Origin: Clostridia bacterium
GTDB taxonomy: Bacteria; Bacillota; Clostridia; UBA1381
Assembly (NCBI GenBank): GCA_017415105.1
Contig: JAFQJD010000006.1
Location: forward strand, 1-64,000
DNA: 64,000 bases
Direction: 5' to 3'
Shown: positions 26,573 to 37,356 of the stretch, in pieces
How the letters are laid out: each line of letters begins with the position of its first letter
Position numbering within the stretch: position 1 is the first letter of the stretch
The notes under the pieces: model-generated
Databases searched by the model: none
What the model was told of the DNA's origin: nothing
Seen by the model: the letters and a program-made list of their open reading frames with translations, nothing else
Position numbers and translations under genes: made by a program

Positions 26573-28297
26573 ATGAAAAAGAATTTCAGAAAAATACTAT
26601 GCGGTATGATTTGCCTCGTAATGATGCTGTCGACTGTCAATGTGTTTGCAGCAACACCTATGCAGATTGAATGGAGCGGTGACTACAGTAACAGTGCAAA
26701 ACCGAAGCTTAACGTTACGTTCACTACTCCTGCTGAATATGTACAGCAGGTAACAGCCGTTATATACGATAAAGACATCACAAGCCCTGTATCATCAGAC
26801 TTTGTACGTATAACCGAGCTTACTGTAAGCGATGGCGAGACAAAGGATGTAGTGTTCAATGTAACAAATGCATTCTCTGAAGCAGATGGTGCATACACAC
26901 TAAGATTAAAGGGAAGCGGACATATGCAGGATGAATGTGTTGATTCAGCTACTGTATATGTTATAAAGCCTGCGGTAATCCCGGGACTTTTAAATGAGTT
27001 CAAGGGTGCTACATCGGTGACATTTGGCGGCGTGCTTGATAAAGTAGCTCCTGCACTTCAGCTTGAGGGTGAGGCAGATGCATCAAGAAAAATAAAGCGA
27101 ATAGATATAATGCTCAATATTCAGGCAAGCGATTTTGAGGGCGAATTTAAAAACCTTGAAGATGTCCGTGATGCATGGAAAATATCAGACATAATCGCTT
27201 ATATCACAGATAGCGGTGCAACGGCAGAAGGTCTCAAATCAAGAATTGAAAGCAACAAGGACCTGCTTGCAATAGACACAGGTGCTACAGATTATGTAAC
27301 ATACATAGACAACGTATGTCAGGATATAATCAACTATTCTGCAGAATACAATGGCAATGCAGGTGTGAAGTCGCTTAATGACCTTAAGGGCATAATAAAG
27401 CAGTATACAGGCTTAAGAGCAGTCAACGGTGCAAACGAGGACACACTCTACGGTGTATTTGAAGCTTACAAAAACTATTTTGAATTGCCGGAGGAAAGCT
27501 TTAATAAATATAACGGCTTTGCAAGAGAGACAAGAGACAAGGCATTAAGACTTCTTATTAAGAAAAACTTTGTAAAGAACAGTGATCTTGTAACAGCATT
27601 TATAGAGGGTGTTAACACTGCAGAGACAGCGGAGGATACACCCACAACACCGCCGGTAATTATAATTCCACCGACAACAGGCGGAGGCAACGGAAACGGT
27701 GGGGCAATTTCAGGTGACGTATCAGCACCGACAACCCCGACACAGCCGACAGTACCGACATTTATAGATGTTCCGGCATCTCACTGGGCAAACAGTTACG
27801 TAACAGCACTTGCATCAAAGAAAATCATAAACGGCTACGATGACAATACATTCAAGCCCAACAACAACGTAACACGTGAAGAGTTTGTTAAAATGATAGT
27901 TGGTGCAACAGGTATTCTGACAGACGGTGCAGAATGTGAATTTAACGATGTGGCAAAAACTGCGTGGTACTATGAATTCATTGCATCAGCATATTCAGCA
28001 GGCGTTGTATCGGGCATAACAGATACGGCGTTTGGCGTAGGCAGAAATATCACACGTCAGGATGTTGCAGTAATAGCTGCAAGAATTATACAGTATCTCA
28101 AGCCGGGAACAACAGCTCCGGCAGATACTACATTGACAGACATTGACACAGTATCAGACTATGCAGTATCAAGCGTGAAGCTTCTTAACGGTATGGGTAT
28201 AATAAACGGCTTTGACGACGGTTCATTTATGCCGCATAATGCTTTGACACGTGCCGAGGCTGCAACAATTATCAGCAAGCTTGCTGACAGCTTATAA
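26573..28297 (+). CDS. Cassette 2 B protein: three-SLH surface protein
   Basis: 574 residues, collinear with B1: signal peptide (ends near VNVFA-AT), Ig-like domain, helical region (about 130-350) with PGLLNEFKGATSVTFGGVL, Pro/Gly linker and three C-terminal SLH domains (TFIDVPASHWANSYV, CEFNDVAKTAWYYEFI, TLTDIDTVSDYAVSSV). It should be anchored to secondary cell-wall polymer through the SLH triad. ATG 26573 is preferred over the upstream ATG 26540 because the signal peptide begins there and AAAGGG lies about 10 nt before it. The intergenic heptamer repeat could change its translation. Confidence 0.85.
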   Translation: MKKNFRKILCGMICLVMMLSTVNVFAATPMQIEWSGDYSNSAKPKLNVTFTTPAEYVQQVTAVIYDKDITSPVSSDFVRITELTVSDGETKDVVFNVTNAFSEADGAYTLRLKGSGHMQDECVDSATVYVIKPAVIPGLLNEFKGATSVTFGGVLDKVAPALQLEGEADASRKIKRIDIMLNIQASDFEGEFKNLEDVRDAWKISDIIAYITDSGATAEGLKSRIESNKDLLAIDTGATDYVTYIDNVCQDIINYSAEYNGNAGVKSLNDLKGIIKQYTGLRAVNGANEDTLYGVFEAYKNYFELPEESFNKYNGFARETRDKALRLLIKKNFVKNSDLVTAFIEGVNTAETAEDTPTTPPVIIIPPTTGGGNGNGGAISGDVSAPTTPTQPTVPTFIDVPASHWANSYVTALASKKIINGYDDNTFKPNNNVTREEFVKMIVGATGILTDGAECEFNDVAKTAWYYEFIASAYSAGVVSGITDTAFGVGRNITRQDVAVIAARIIQYLKPGTTAPADTTLTDIDTVSDYAVSSVKLLNGMGIINGFDDGSFMPHNALTRAEAATIISKLADSL

Positions 28298-28316
28298 TCT
28301 ATGGGAGGAGAGCAAA

Positions 28317-31037
28317 ATGACTAAAAAACGTATAACGGCATTTTTAATGACACTTGTAATGCTTTTAACATCATTTAGTGTTACAATGGCAGAAAATGCA
28401 GAAGAAACAGCACCAATAGCAGAAGCTCCCGTAGAGCTTATAAATACCGATGAATACTATGCACTCGATGCGATGGGATTTTTAGGTGATGAACTCAACG
28501 AGACAGCAAAGGATGCTTTAATAACAAGAGCACAGTTTACAGGCTATCTCTTTAAGCTTGCAGGGTATACGGTTACAGAGTATAAAACATCAGAAATTCC
28601 GTTTCTTGATGTAAGCCTTGCAACACCGTATTATAACGAAATCTGTACAATGTACGAAATGGGTATCGTAAACGGAACTGAACCCGAAAAGTTCAGCCCG
28701 AACGCACATGTTACATACTCACAGGCGTGCAAGCTCATTATTGACGTTCTCGGCTACAGAAGCTATGCCGAAATCAAGTACGGTGAGTACCCCGAGGGCT
28801 ACGTGATGATGGCGGGCGAGCTTGAAATCAATGATGGAGTAAAAGATGTAAAGTGGAATACTGAGCTTACTGCAGAAAATGCAATAACAATGCTCTTTAA
28901 TGCCGGAAACACAGAAGTAATGGCATTTGCAGGAACGGATAAGAACGGTAACCCGACATATGACACAGACGGAACAACGCTTTTTGCAAAGGGAAATGAT
29001 ATATACAGTGCAAAGGGTACATTCCAGAGTGACGGAATATGCTCAGTAATCGGTGAGGAGCCGATGAAGGGCACAACAATTATTGACGGCGTAAGATTTG
29101 TCAGTGCAGACTGTGACCTTTCAAATCTTGTAGGCTGTAAGGTTGAATATTTCTACCGTGACAACGACATTGAAAAGAAGCTTTTGTGGGCAACACTCGA
29201 CACACGTTTTACTAATATGCTTGAGTTTAAGGCAGAGGAGCTTGCTGTAACATCATCAGCATATTCTCTGACAAACATTGTATATTACGAGTCTGACGGC
29301 GATACCGAGTCTGCAAAGCTAAACCCGATGGCAGATGTTATATATAACAATTCACGTTGCGGTATACCAAGACTTGAGGACGTAAAGCCGATGACCGGTA
29401 CAATGCGTCTTATCGACAATGACGATGACGAAATATATGATGTTGTTATAGTTAATGAGTATAAGAATATGTTCATAAAACAGACATCTACTGACGGTCA
29501 TCATCTTATCGGTAAATACAGTCAGACAATTGATATTGATAAATACGAGGATGTAAGAATTGAGAAAAACGGTGAGGAAATAGAGCCTGAAAAGATAGGC
29601 CACGGCGTTCTTATTTCATACATCGAGAACAAGGAAAAGACAAAGATATACATCTATGTACAGAGTGAAAAGACAAAGGCAACACTTGCAACAACACGTC
29701 TTTCAAGAGGCAGAATGCTTTATGGCATAGGAGATAAAGAATACCGCCTTTCTGCTACATACAGCAAGCTTCTGACAGATGCTGATGTATATGCAATAAC
29801 ACCTGTAATCGGAAAGGAATATACCTTCTATTTCGATATGGCAGGCGAGATTGCAGAGGTTCAGCAGACAACAGGAGATATGCAGTATGCACTTCTGATG
29901 AGCTCAAGAGCAGGCGAGCCGTATGAGGACGGCGAGGCGTATGTAAGACTTCTTTTGACAGACGGAAGTAAGGTTTCGGGCGTAATAGAGAAGAAGGTTA
30001 CAGTAAACGGACAGAGAAAGTCAGCGACTGAATTTCTGGCAGATACACGCCTTTGTGATGAATACGGCGAGCCGAAAACACAGGTGGTAAAGGTTCAGTT
30101 CGGAGATGAAGGAAACCTTGTAAAGCTTGATTTTGCAAACGATATAAGAAACGCAACCGATCTGTATCCGTATGGATTTGACGAAGAGAACTTCTCGCTT
30201 GACTACAGCGACAAGAGCTCATCAATAAGATCGCAGGACGGATATATTCTCTGTAACAACAGATATTCAATAAAGAATGATACTATTGTATTCGTTAAAT
30301 GGAATGACGGACAGGAAAAAGAACCGTATGAGGTTAAGTCAAACAGCTGGGTTGGCACAGGCTCATATTATAAGGAATTTTATGATGTTGCATCAGATAT
30401 GACAGTAAGTGCAGTATACCGTGAGGGACTTAACAGAACATCATACTGGATGGGCGACGGTTCAATGCTCGTAGATGAGATTGACTATATATACGAAAAT
30501 GACCAGGAGGTCAAGAGAGTCAAGGGTTATATGGGCGGTACATATATGAGCGTACCTGAAAGCGAACCCGGAGTATTCCCGGACGACTTAAAACGCGGTG
30601 ATATGATAAGAATATCGCATCAGAACTATAAGGCAACAAGAATTGTCTATGAAATGAGAGCAGAGGGCTTTAAGGATAAGACTTCAAGAGTTCTCCCTGA
30701 AACTGACGGAACGTATCCGACAAACACTTCGTCACGTGCGGCGTGCTTTGTTCCAATTTATAACGTAAGTGCATACGGAATAACAATATTTACTCCGGAT
30801 AAATGGCAGGGTACTTGCGGTGAAATTATGACAGCAGGAAAAGGAACCGGCGGTCAGGTTCCTGTAACTGTATATGATCTTAAAAATGATGAGATGTATA
30901 TAGGTGATGAAAATGATGTTTTCCAGATATATGCACCCAATAAGAAGGGCGAGCTGGAAAACGCAGAAGATAACGTAATGATTTATCTCAGACTCCGTTA
31001 TATGACGGCGAAAGAGATTGTACTCGTGCGGTATTGA
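28317..31037 (+). CDS. Cassette 2 C protein: large surface protein with N-terminal SLH domains
   Basis: 906 residues, collinear with C1: signal peptide (MTKKRITAFLMTLVMLL), SLH-like repeats in residues 40-200 and a long beta-rich region of unknown fold. The segment around KYGEYPEGYVMMAGELEIND is almost identical to C1 even at nucleotide level (about 18012-18100 versus 28753-28840), while flanking parts have drifted. ATG 28317 is chosen with GGGAGGAG upstream; an open frame extending back to 28251 overlaps B2 and lacks a ribosome binding site. It is probably a structural or binding part of the surface complex. Confidence 0.8.
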   Translation: MTKKRITAFLMTLVMLLTSFSVTMAENAEETAPIAEAPVELINTDEYYALDAMGFLGDELNETAKDALITRAQFTGYLFKLAGYTVTEYKTSEIPFLDVSLATPYYNEICTMYEMGIVNGTEPEKFSPNAHVTYSQACKLIIDVLGYRSYAEIKYGEYPEGYVMMAGELEINDGVKDVKWNTELTAENAITMLFNAGNTEVMAFAGTDKNGNPTYDTDGTTLFAKGNDIYSAKGTFQSDGICSVIGEEPMKGTTIIDGVRFVSADCDLSNLVGCKVEYFYRDNDIEKKLLWATLDTRFTNMLEFKAEELAVTSSAYSLTNIVYYESDGDTESAKLNPMADVIYNNSRCGIPRLEDVKPMTGTMRLIDNDDDEIYDVVIVNEYKNMFIKQTSTDGHHLIGKYSQTIDIDKYEDVRIEKNGEEIEPEKIGHGVLISYIENKEKTKIYIYVQSEKTKATLATTRLSRGRMLYGIGDKEYRLSATYSKLLTDADVYAITPVIGKEYTFYFDMAGEIAEVQQTTGDMQYALLMSSRAGEPYEDGEAYVRLLLTDGSKVSGVIEKKVTVNGQRKSATEFLADTRLCDEYGEPKTQVVKVQFGDEGNLVKLDFANDIRNATDLYPYGFDEENFSLDYSDKSSSIRSQDGYILCNNRYSIKNDTIVFVKWNDGQEKEPYEVKSNSWVGTGSYYKEFYDVASDMTVSAVYREGLNRTSYWMGDGSMLVDEIDYIYENDQEVKRVKGYMGGTYMSVPESEPGVFPDDLKRGDMIRISHQNYKATRIVYEMRAEGFKDKTSRVLPETDGTYPTNTSSRAACFVPIYNVSAYGITIFTPDKWQGTCGEIMTAGKGTGGQVPVTVYDLKNDEMYIGDENDVFQIYAPNKKGELENAEDNVMIYLRLRYMTAKEIVLVRY

Positions 31038-31063
31038 TAAAGAAAGGTAAGGAGGAAAAAGCA

Positions 31064-34000
31064 ATGAAAAAATTTATAAGCTTTATTATATCAATGGCAA
31101 TTGTGCTTGGAACATTTCCTGCCCTTTCGGTATCGGTAACTGCAACGGGATTCGACGGTACTGCAGCAGGAGCGTATGCCGGTGGTACGGGTACAACAGA
31201 CGATCCGTATCAGATTTCAACTGCCGGTGAACTTAAGTATGCACAGCAGATGATAAATGTAGGCACAGACAATAACAAAGCCTTTATCCTGACCGCAGAC
31301 ATCGACTTTAACGATCAGGAATGGACACCGATAGGAAAAGATGGTGGTATTTTTGGCGGCACATTTAACGGTGCGGGATATAAGGTTTCAAATCTTAAGA
31401 TAACAACGGTTACGCCTCATGTTGGTTTCTTTGGATATACATCGCAGAATGCAGTAGTAAAGGATTTTGGTATTGAAGATATAACCATCGAAATCACCAG
31501 AGGCGACGCAACTCTCTATACAATTGGCGGTATGATAGGAAACGCCGCAGGTACATTTGAGAGATGTTATGTAAGAGGTACAGATACACCTGCGACTATC
31601 CGTATAACAAATGTGGGTGCCGGACCGTCATACGGTATAGGTGCTTTTGCAGCATATGTTTGGGGTAAAGCAACATTCAAGGATTGTTACGCATATAATG
31701 TTCAGATGCGTAGTGCACAGTCAAGTCTGCAAGGCGGATTCTTTGGAGAGACAAAGGTTGGCTCAACAGCACAAGTGGTTTTCGAAAACTGTTATGCAGC
31801 TGATGTTATTCTTATGGATAATACTGACGAGATAAATGACCCGTTGGTATATGCGTTTGGATGTAGTAGCCTTGGAAATAATCTGACAGTAACAAACTGT
31901 TATTCAACAGGTGCAGACAAATATATTGCGTACCGATGGGCATCATCGGGCACAAGTGGTCGTAAGTATAACGGAGTTGAAATTAACAGCGTTGAGGATA
32001 TGACACAGTTCTCAAAAGCAACAGCATCTGCAACACAGGATACAATAGTATCTGCAATGTCAACAGAGGTCTGGGCGTCAAGTGAGAGTGTAAACGGTGG
32101 TTATCCGTATCTTGTATACATTGCACCGACACCAACGCCGACACCAACGGCAACACCAACGCCGACACCAACGGCAACACCGACGGCAGTACCGACGGCT
32201 ACACCGACAGTAGCTCCGACAGCTGTTCCAACAGCGTCTCCGACGGCTACACCGACGGTAGTACCGACAGCTACTCCCACAGCTACACCTACTGCAACGC
32301 CGACACCTACAGCAAAGCCGGTTATTGAGGCGGCAACTGCATATGCAGGAGGACAGGGTACAAAAGCTGATCCTTACCGGATTTCAACAGCAGGTGAGCT
32401 TAAATATGCACAGCAGAAGATAAATGCAGGTACTGACAATACGAAATATTTCATTCTTACAGCAGATATAGATTACTGTGACAACGAATGGACACCGATG
32501 GGTACTTCGAGTAAGCCCTTCAAGGGTAATTTTAACGGTGACGGACACAAGGTTTCAAACCTGGTGTTGACAACGTATATAAAGGATATGGGTTTCTTCG
32601 GATATACCGATAAAAGTGCCAATATACATGACCTTGGTATAGAGAACATAAATATAACTGTTCCTGTAACTACCGATAACCGACCGGACACACTTGGTGG
32701 TATGGTAGGTAATGCTGCAGGTACATTTGAAAGATGTTATGTAAAAGGTACAGGCGGTGCTATGACGCTTAAAACAAGTTCGCCTGCATTCAGTGTCAGA
32801 AACGGTATAGGCGGTTTTGCTTCTTACATTCGTGATGAGGCGACTTTCAAAAACTGTTATGTATATAACATAGCTATGCGTGATGCACAGGATAAGCTGG
32901 AGGGCGGATTCTTCGGACAGACAAATCCGTCAACAACTGCAAACATAGTATTTGAAAAGTGTTATGCGGCTAATGTATCTATGGCTCCTTTCGGAACTTA
33001 TGTTGCAGGATACAGAGAACCGTTGGTATATGCATTTGGTTGTAGTGCTTTAACAAGTAATCTGACTATAACAAACAGCTTTTCAACATGGGCGGATCAG
33101 TTTACGGTATATGAGTATGCAGCTGCAGGCACAAGCGGTCGTTCATATAACGGAACAGCACTTAACAGTGTAGAAGATATGGCACAGTTCTCAAAGGGAA
33201 CAAAGAGTGCAACAAAGGAGCAGATAACATCAGCTCTTGTTAAGCCGGAAAACATCGAATGGGCAACAGACAGTGCAAAGAATGACGGATATCCGTATCT
33301 GACATTTGCAACTCCTGCACCCACTCCGACTCCGACTCCCACACCGCCTCCGGTAGTACCGGGTGCAAAAATGGAGACCCCTGCGACAACAGTTCTTCCT
33401 GATGGCAAGATGACGGTGACAGTTAGCGTCACATATACATTGCCGGATAATGACACAATCAGGTTTATGGTTGTTAAGGAGAATGCAGACGGTGACGTTT
33501 CAGAGGTTAAGGAGCAGGAAAAAACTGTTCAGGCTGGACACGATATTGCTGAAACCTTTACAGTAACACTCGACTCTGCACCCGCAGCGGGCGAAACACT
33601 CAAATACTATCTATGGGGCGATGACGGTATTCCGTTGATTGACAATGCACCTACAAAGGTCAGAAACTTTGTTGCATCATCAAAGGTTAAGGGTCTCACC
33701 CTCACATGGGATGCAAGTGCCGATGACAGTGGTATGGCTGTTGTATATAATGTATATAAGGACGGACGGCTTGTAACACAGACTGATGCGACTTCATACT
33801 CGACTCAGGAAAAGCTTACAGGTCAGCATGTGTTCAGTGTAGAGGCTGTGGACCTTAAGAGCAACGCCGGTGCGGCGGTTGCTTCAGAAAAGCTGAGTGC
33901 ATTAAAGATGTATTATGCAAATGCAGACGGACCGACATACGGTCTTACATATAAGGTGGGCGGAACAACTGAGGATGCATATTCGGTTGTATCTAAGGTT

Positions 34001-34405
34001 GACGGTAAGAATGTTTATACATCTGAAACCTACTACGACGACAAGCACAGATATGTTTATTTTGCACTGACAGCGGATTGTAACATAACAGAGGACGATA
34101 GTGACCTTATCTTCGAAATTGATTATTACGATAAGGGAACTCTTAATCTTGTAATGGTTTACAACCGTATAATAAACAGCGGTGAAAAGGATGACTATGT
34201 TCCTGCACGTCAGCAGGCACTTGTTGCACAGCAGGAGGACAGCAGGACATGGAAGACAGCAGTTGTAGAAGTATCAAATGCTGCACTGCGTAACTCAGGC
34301 AACTCATCAGGTTCGAGCTTCGGTATACTTTTACCGTATAAGAACGATCCCGGACTTATAAACGTAAGAGAAATCAGAGTTATAAAGAAATCTGAGTATG
34401 AATAA
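31064..34405 (+). CDS. Cassette 2 D protein: secreted GLUG-type repeat protein
   Basis: 1113 residues: signal peptide, a first unit from residue 37 ([20 protein letters not shown]), a Pro-Thr/Ala-Thr linker (353-419), a second unit from about 426 ([20 protein letters not shown]), a short linker (749-765), an Fn3-like domain (about 866-945) and a C-terminal sandwich (952-1113) with [20 protein letters not shown] and [16 protein letters not shown]. The two units are closer to each other than to D1, judging by shared motifs such as [16 protein letters not shown] / [16 protein letters not shown], which suggests internal homogenisation. There is no anchor motif or catalytic signature. AAGGAGG precedes ATG 31064; the ATA-AAG stretch before it is not a start. 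Confidence 0.8.
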   Translation: MKKFISFIISMAIVLGTFPALSVSVTATGFDGTAAGAYAGGTGTTDDPYQISTAGELKYAQQMINVGTDNNKAFILTADIDFNDQEWTPIGKDGGIFGGTFNGAGYKVSNLKITTVTPHVGFFGYTSQNAVVKDFGIEDITIEITRGDATLYTIGGMIGNAAGTFERCYVRGTDTPATIRITNVGAGPSYGIGAFAAYVWGKATFKDCYAYNVQMRSAQSSLQGGFFGETKVGSTAQVVFENCYAADVILMDNTDEINDPLVYAFGCSSLGNNLTVTNCYSTGADKYIAYRWASSGTSGRKYNGVEINSVEDMTQFSKATASATQDTIVSAMSTEVWASSESVNGGYPYLVYIAPTPTPTPTATPTPTPTATPTAVPTATPTVAPTAVPTASPTATPTVVPTATPTATPTATPTPTAKPVIEAATAYAGGQGTKADPYRISTAGELKYAQQKINAGTDNTKYFILTADIDYCDNEWTPMGTSSKPFKGNFNGDGHKVSNLVLTTYIKDMGFFGYTDKSANIHDLGIENINITVPVTTDNRPDTLGGMVGNAAGTFERCYVKGTGGAMTLKTSSPAFSVRNGIGGFASYIRDEATFKNCYVYNIAMRDAQDKLEGGFFGQTNPSTTANIVFEKCYAANVSMAPFGTYVAGYREPLVYAFGCSALTSNLTITNSFSTWADQFTVYEYAAAGTSGRSYNGTALNSVEDMAQFSKGTKSATKEQITSALVKPENIEWATDSAKNDGYPYLTFATPAPTPTPTPTPPPVVPGAKMETPATTVLPDGKMTVTVSVTYTLPDNDTIRFMVVKENADGDVSEVKEQEKTVQAGHDIAETFTVTLDSAPAAGETLKYYLWGDDGIPLIDNAPTKVRNFVASSKVKGLTLTWDASADDSGMAVVYNVYKDGRLVTQTDATSYSTQEKLTGQHVFSVEAVDLKSNAGAAVASEKLSALKMYYANADGPTYGLTYKVGGTTEDAYSVVSKVDGKNVYTSETYYDDKHRYVYFALTADCNITEDDSDLIFEIDYYDKGTLNLVMVYNRIINSGEKDDYVPARQQALVAQQEDSRTWKTAVVEVSNAALRNSGNSSGSSFGILLPYKNDPGLINVREIRVIKKSEYE
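32122..32321 (+). repeat. Low-complexity linker DNA in D2 (first)
   Basis: A tandem ACACCGACGGC-type tract coding [16 protein letters not shown]-like sequence, the longest linker of the three cassettes. Confidence 0.85.
33309..33360 (+). repeat. Low-complexity linker DNA in D2 (second)
   Basis: A short CCGACT/CCCACT tract coding [17 protein letters not shown], before the Fn3-like part. Confidence 0.8.
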
Positions 34406-34412
34406 TCAGTAG

Positions 34413-34447
34413 AATTACCGCAGGCAAAAAGCCTGCGGTAATTTTTT
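34413..34447 (+). terminator. Cassette 2 terminator
   Basis: AATTACCGCAGGC - AAAAA - GCCTGCGGTAATT is a perfect 13-bp stem followed by T residues, 7 nt after the D2 stop. The ACCGCAGGC core resembles that of cassette 3 (ACC-A-CAGGC). Confidence 0.92.
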
Positions 34448-34477
34448 ATGTAATATTTGGGAATGGCACCACAGATG

Positions 34478-34506
34478 TTGTTTTTGAAAATTTTTTCTGT
34501 TATACT
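34478..34506 (+). promoter_or_regulatory. Cassette 3 promoter
   Basis: TTGTTT (34478-34483), 17 nt, TATACT (34501-34506). The leader to ATG 34668 is about 155 nt with no ORF worth calling. The -10 matches cassette 2. Confidence 0.6.
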
Positions 34507-34667
34507 TAAAATGAACTGAATTGGCAAAATTGTAACAAACGTTGGCAATATTGACCCGTTTTTTGTTGAATATATTGATTTTAACATACAAATGATGTAT
34601 ATTAAAATCAGAGTAATTGGTGAAATTTTAAGAGTTATGTTTTGATATAAAGAAAGGAGTGCTTTGT

Positions 34668-37340
34668 ATGAAAAAGAGCAGAATTACAGCCTTGCTCATG
34701 GCGACACTTATGCTTATCGGCATAGTGCCGGCACACACTCCGTCAATAGCGGCGGATACAGAGGCGAACAATCCTGCGTATGCGTATTTTATGAATACCG
34801 CAGAGGGAAGTGCCCACGTATGGCTGGGAAGCGAAATTGAAGAAAGGGGTATCAAGTTCTATGACGGTCAGGCTATGGGAATAACCGACACTAAGGACCC
34901 GTTATATAACGAAACGGTTACTCTTGACGGACTTACTGCAAGGAAGCAGTATAACGCCAACAGTTCATATTTTAAGCTTGATGAAGAATATTATGACAAA
35001 AACGACAACGAGTTTCTGATTTCACTTGTTTTCTATGACTTCGGCCCGTCAGAGGGTAAATTCTATTTTGAATATATCTCAACGACAGGAAACAGAGAGC
35101 AGATAACCATCGTAAAACCCGGAACAAACCCCGGCTGGATGGTTAAAACAATGTGTATCGACGATGTGGATATGAAGGCTACATACGATAACGGTGCAAA
35201 TTTCCGTATCCAGAACGGTGCATATAACGCTTTTAAGAAACTCGAAATAATAAATGTTACAAAGGCAAAGCGTGATAAAAAGTCTGTGTCAATTACTAAT
35301 CTCGGTGCAGACGTAAGAACAGAGCTTGAATCGCTCAATATAATCAAGGAAGACGATGAAAGATTTACAAGTGCAAATCTTGGTAAACCGTGTACAGGCA
35401 ATGATGCAGTATCAATTTTAAATGTTATTACCGGTAGGACGAACACAAGCCAATTTTCCGGTAAGGAATTGACGCAGGGCGAGCTTTTAGAGATATGCCT
35501 TAATGCATTAAAGCTTTCAAAGGGTGCAGATGAAAGTTGGGTAGATGCGGCAAACCGTTGGGGTGTGATAGATTCACAGGACTTTTTCCTTTTTGATGAA
35601 GCTCCGGCATCGAATTTCAACCTTATAAATATTATGCACAGCACGCTCACATACGAAAACAGCAAGGGCGGAATGCTTCTTGCAGACCTCATAAACAACG
35701 GTTTTTATGATAATGCTGATATTCCGTCAATCAGAAGCGATGCATTCCAGAGAGTTTATTATGCACAGCCCAGAAAACTGCCAAAGAAAAAGATAATAAA
35801 CTCACAGACAGGCAGAACATATTACCATATTAACTTCTTCGGTACTACGCTTCTGAGAGGTTACACTGACTGTATCACTGTATTGCCTGACGGAAAAGGT
35901 ATGGTATGCGGTACTCCGCAGGGACAGCTTTACAGATACGATTTTGAATCGGAAATGATGTATTACCTTGACGATACTGTGGGATATACAACGCACCTTT
36001 CGGCGTATGCCTGCCCCAATGGCTGGGTGTATTATCAGAAGAGAGCCAACAACATAAGTGCGATATGGCGAATTGATCCTTACACATTTGAAAAAGAAGA
36101 GATTATGGATCTTCCGCTTGGCTTCTCGCCGTCATTCTATAATGTAACAAATGACGGACGCTATATGTCGTTTGAGTGTTACACATACGGTAGGTTTTTC
36201 CCGGTACCCGAGAATACCACAGCTATAGTAAGAGCTGATTTGGTTGAAAAGAAGGTAGAATATACATATTACGGTTTTGACTATGCACATAACCTGAACC
36301 ACCATCAGATAAATCCGGTATATCCGAATATCATTGCTTTTTCGCACGAATACACATCAGCGAAGGGAATGTCACCACATGACATCTATGACCGATGCAA
36401 TATAATGGACATAACGACAGGTGAAGTTGTAAAATACAATTCAGGCAGACTCCCGAACGGAAAATCAGTTGAGCTTGTAGCTCACGAAATATGGGGAATG
36501 TCGGGAGAAACCAGATATTTCACATCATCTCCTGTAGACAGTGGAACAACAAATTTAGCAGGTAGGTCAGTAGTAAGAATAGACCTTGATGGCAGACACC
36601 GTCAGTATTTTTCGTCAGGGGGATATGCTTCTGCAGGTAACCACGTAGGTGTAAGCGGTGATGAAAGGATGATATGCTTTGACGGCACAGTTACCCTCCA
36701 GTCGACAGAAACGCACCAGCTGTTCCCGATAGTAAATCCAAACAGAAAGAATTTCACGGGCAAAACCAACCACCCGTATCATGCACATCCGCATATTTCA
36801 TATACAGGCAATATTGCGACATGGGGTGAGGTAGATAACAACATACTTGGTATTTCGTGGATTGACTATACCGACATTCTTGAAAACGAGGTGGCAAAGG
36901 GCGGACGTTATGCGTTTGGCGAGGACGTTGTGCGTGTCAGCTATAAAGGACTTGAATGTGATTCATTAATAACCACCAAAGCAGGCGAAGAATGTGCAAT
37001 GGCAAAACCGGGTGCATCAATCTTCTTTGACATTAATCCCGAGGTTATTGATGTGGATAACGGTGCAGTAAAGATTACGTTTGATTATTTCGACAACGGA
37101 ACAAAGCCGCTTGTTATGACATACACCAAGGGCGTTGAAGAATACAACGATGTATGGGAGTTCTTCAACAGAACAACAGAAATACGTCGTAACGGTACAA
37201 ATAAATGGCAGACGGCTGAAGTTATCATAGATTGCGGTAACTTTGAGAATATAGGTAAATTTGAAACTGACTTCAAGATTAGAAGCGGTGAGAAAACCTT
37301 GTATATAACAAACGTCAGAGTAGAAGCAATAGAGAAGTAA
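34668..37340 (+). CDS. Cassette 3 A protein: secreted PL22-like propeller protein
   Basis: 890 residues with the same domain order as A1 and A2. Propeller motifs are kept with small changes: NHHQINPVYPNIIAFSHE in place of NHEQINP, AHEIWGMSGETRYF in place of THEVW, NHVGVSGDERM in place of VHANIS, and HPYHAHP (His702, 705, 707). The four changed spots suggest altered substrate recognition while the HxxHxH metal-type cluster stays. The C-terminal sandwich carries KITFDYFDNGTKPLVMTYTK. ATG 34668 follows AAAGGAG by 8 nt. Lyase function is inferred from family resemblance only. Confidence 0.78.
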   Translation: MKKSRITALLMATLMLIGIVPAHTPSIAADTEANNPAYAYFMNTAEGSAHVWLGSEIEERGIKFYDGQAMGITDTKDPLYNETVTLDGLTARKQYNANSSYFKLDEEYYDKNDNEFLISLVFYDFGPSEGKFYFEYISTTGNREQITIVKPGTNPGWMVKTMCIDDVDMKATYDNGANFRIQNGAYNAFKKLEIINVTKAKRDKKSVSITNLGADVRTELESLNIIKEDDERFTSANLGKPCTGNDAVSILNVITGRTNTSQFSGKELTQGELLEICLNALKLSKGADESWVDAANRWGVIDSQDFFLFDEAPASNFNLINIMHSTLTYENSKGGMLLADLINNGFYDNADIPSIRSDAFQRVYYAQPRKLPKKKIINSQTGRTYYHINFFGTTLLRGYTDCITVLPDGKGMVCGTPQGQLYRYDFESEMMYYLDDTVGYTTHLSAYACPNGWVYYQKRANNISAIWRIDPYTFEKEEIMDLPLGFSPSFYNVTNDGRYMSFECYTYGRFFPVPENTTAIVRADLVEKKVEYTYYGFDYAHNLNHHQINPVYPNIIAFSHEYTSAKGMSPHDIYDRCNIMDITTGEVVKYNSGRLPNGKSVELVAHEIWGMSGETRYFTSSPVDSGTTNLAGRSVVRIDLDGRHRQYFSSGGYASAGNHVGVSGDERMICFDGTVTLQSTETHQLFPIVNPNRKNFTGKTNHPYHAHPHISYTGNIATWGEVDNNILGISWIDYTDILENEVAKGGRYAFGEDVVRVSYKGLECDSLITTKAGEECAMAKPGASIFFDINPEVIDVDNGAVKITFDYFDNGTKPLVMTYTKGVEEYNDVWEFFNRTTEIRRNGTNKWQTAEVIIDCGNFENIGKFETDFKIRSGEKTLYITNVRVEAIEK

Positions 37341-37356
37341 AGAAAGGATAGTTACA

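Noticed and set aside
28251-28316. Extending cassette 2 C upstream into B2
   Set aside because: It would overlap B2 out of frame without a ribosome binding site. ATG 28317 has GGGAGGAG and begins the signal peptide.
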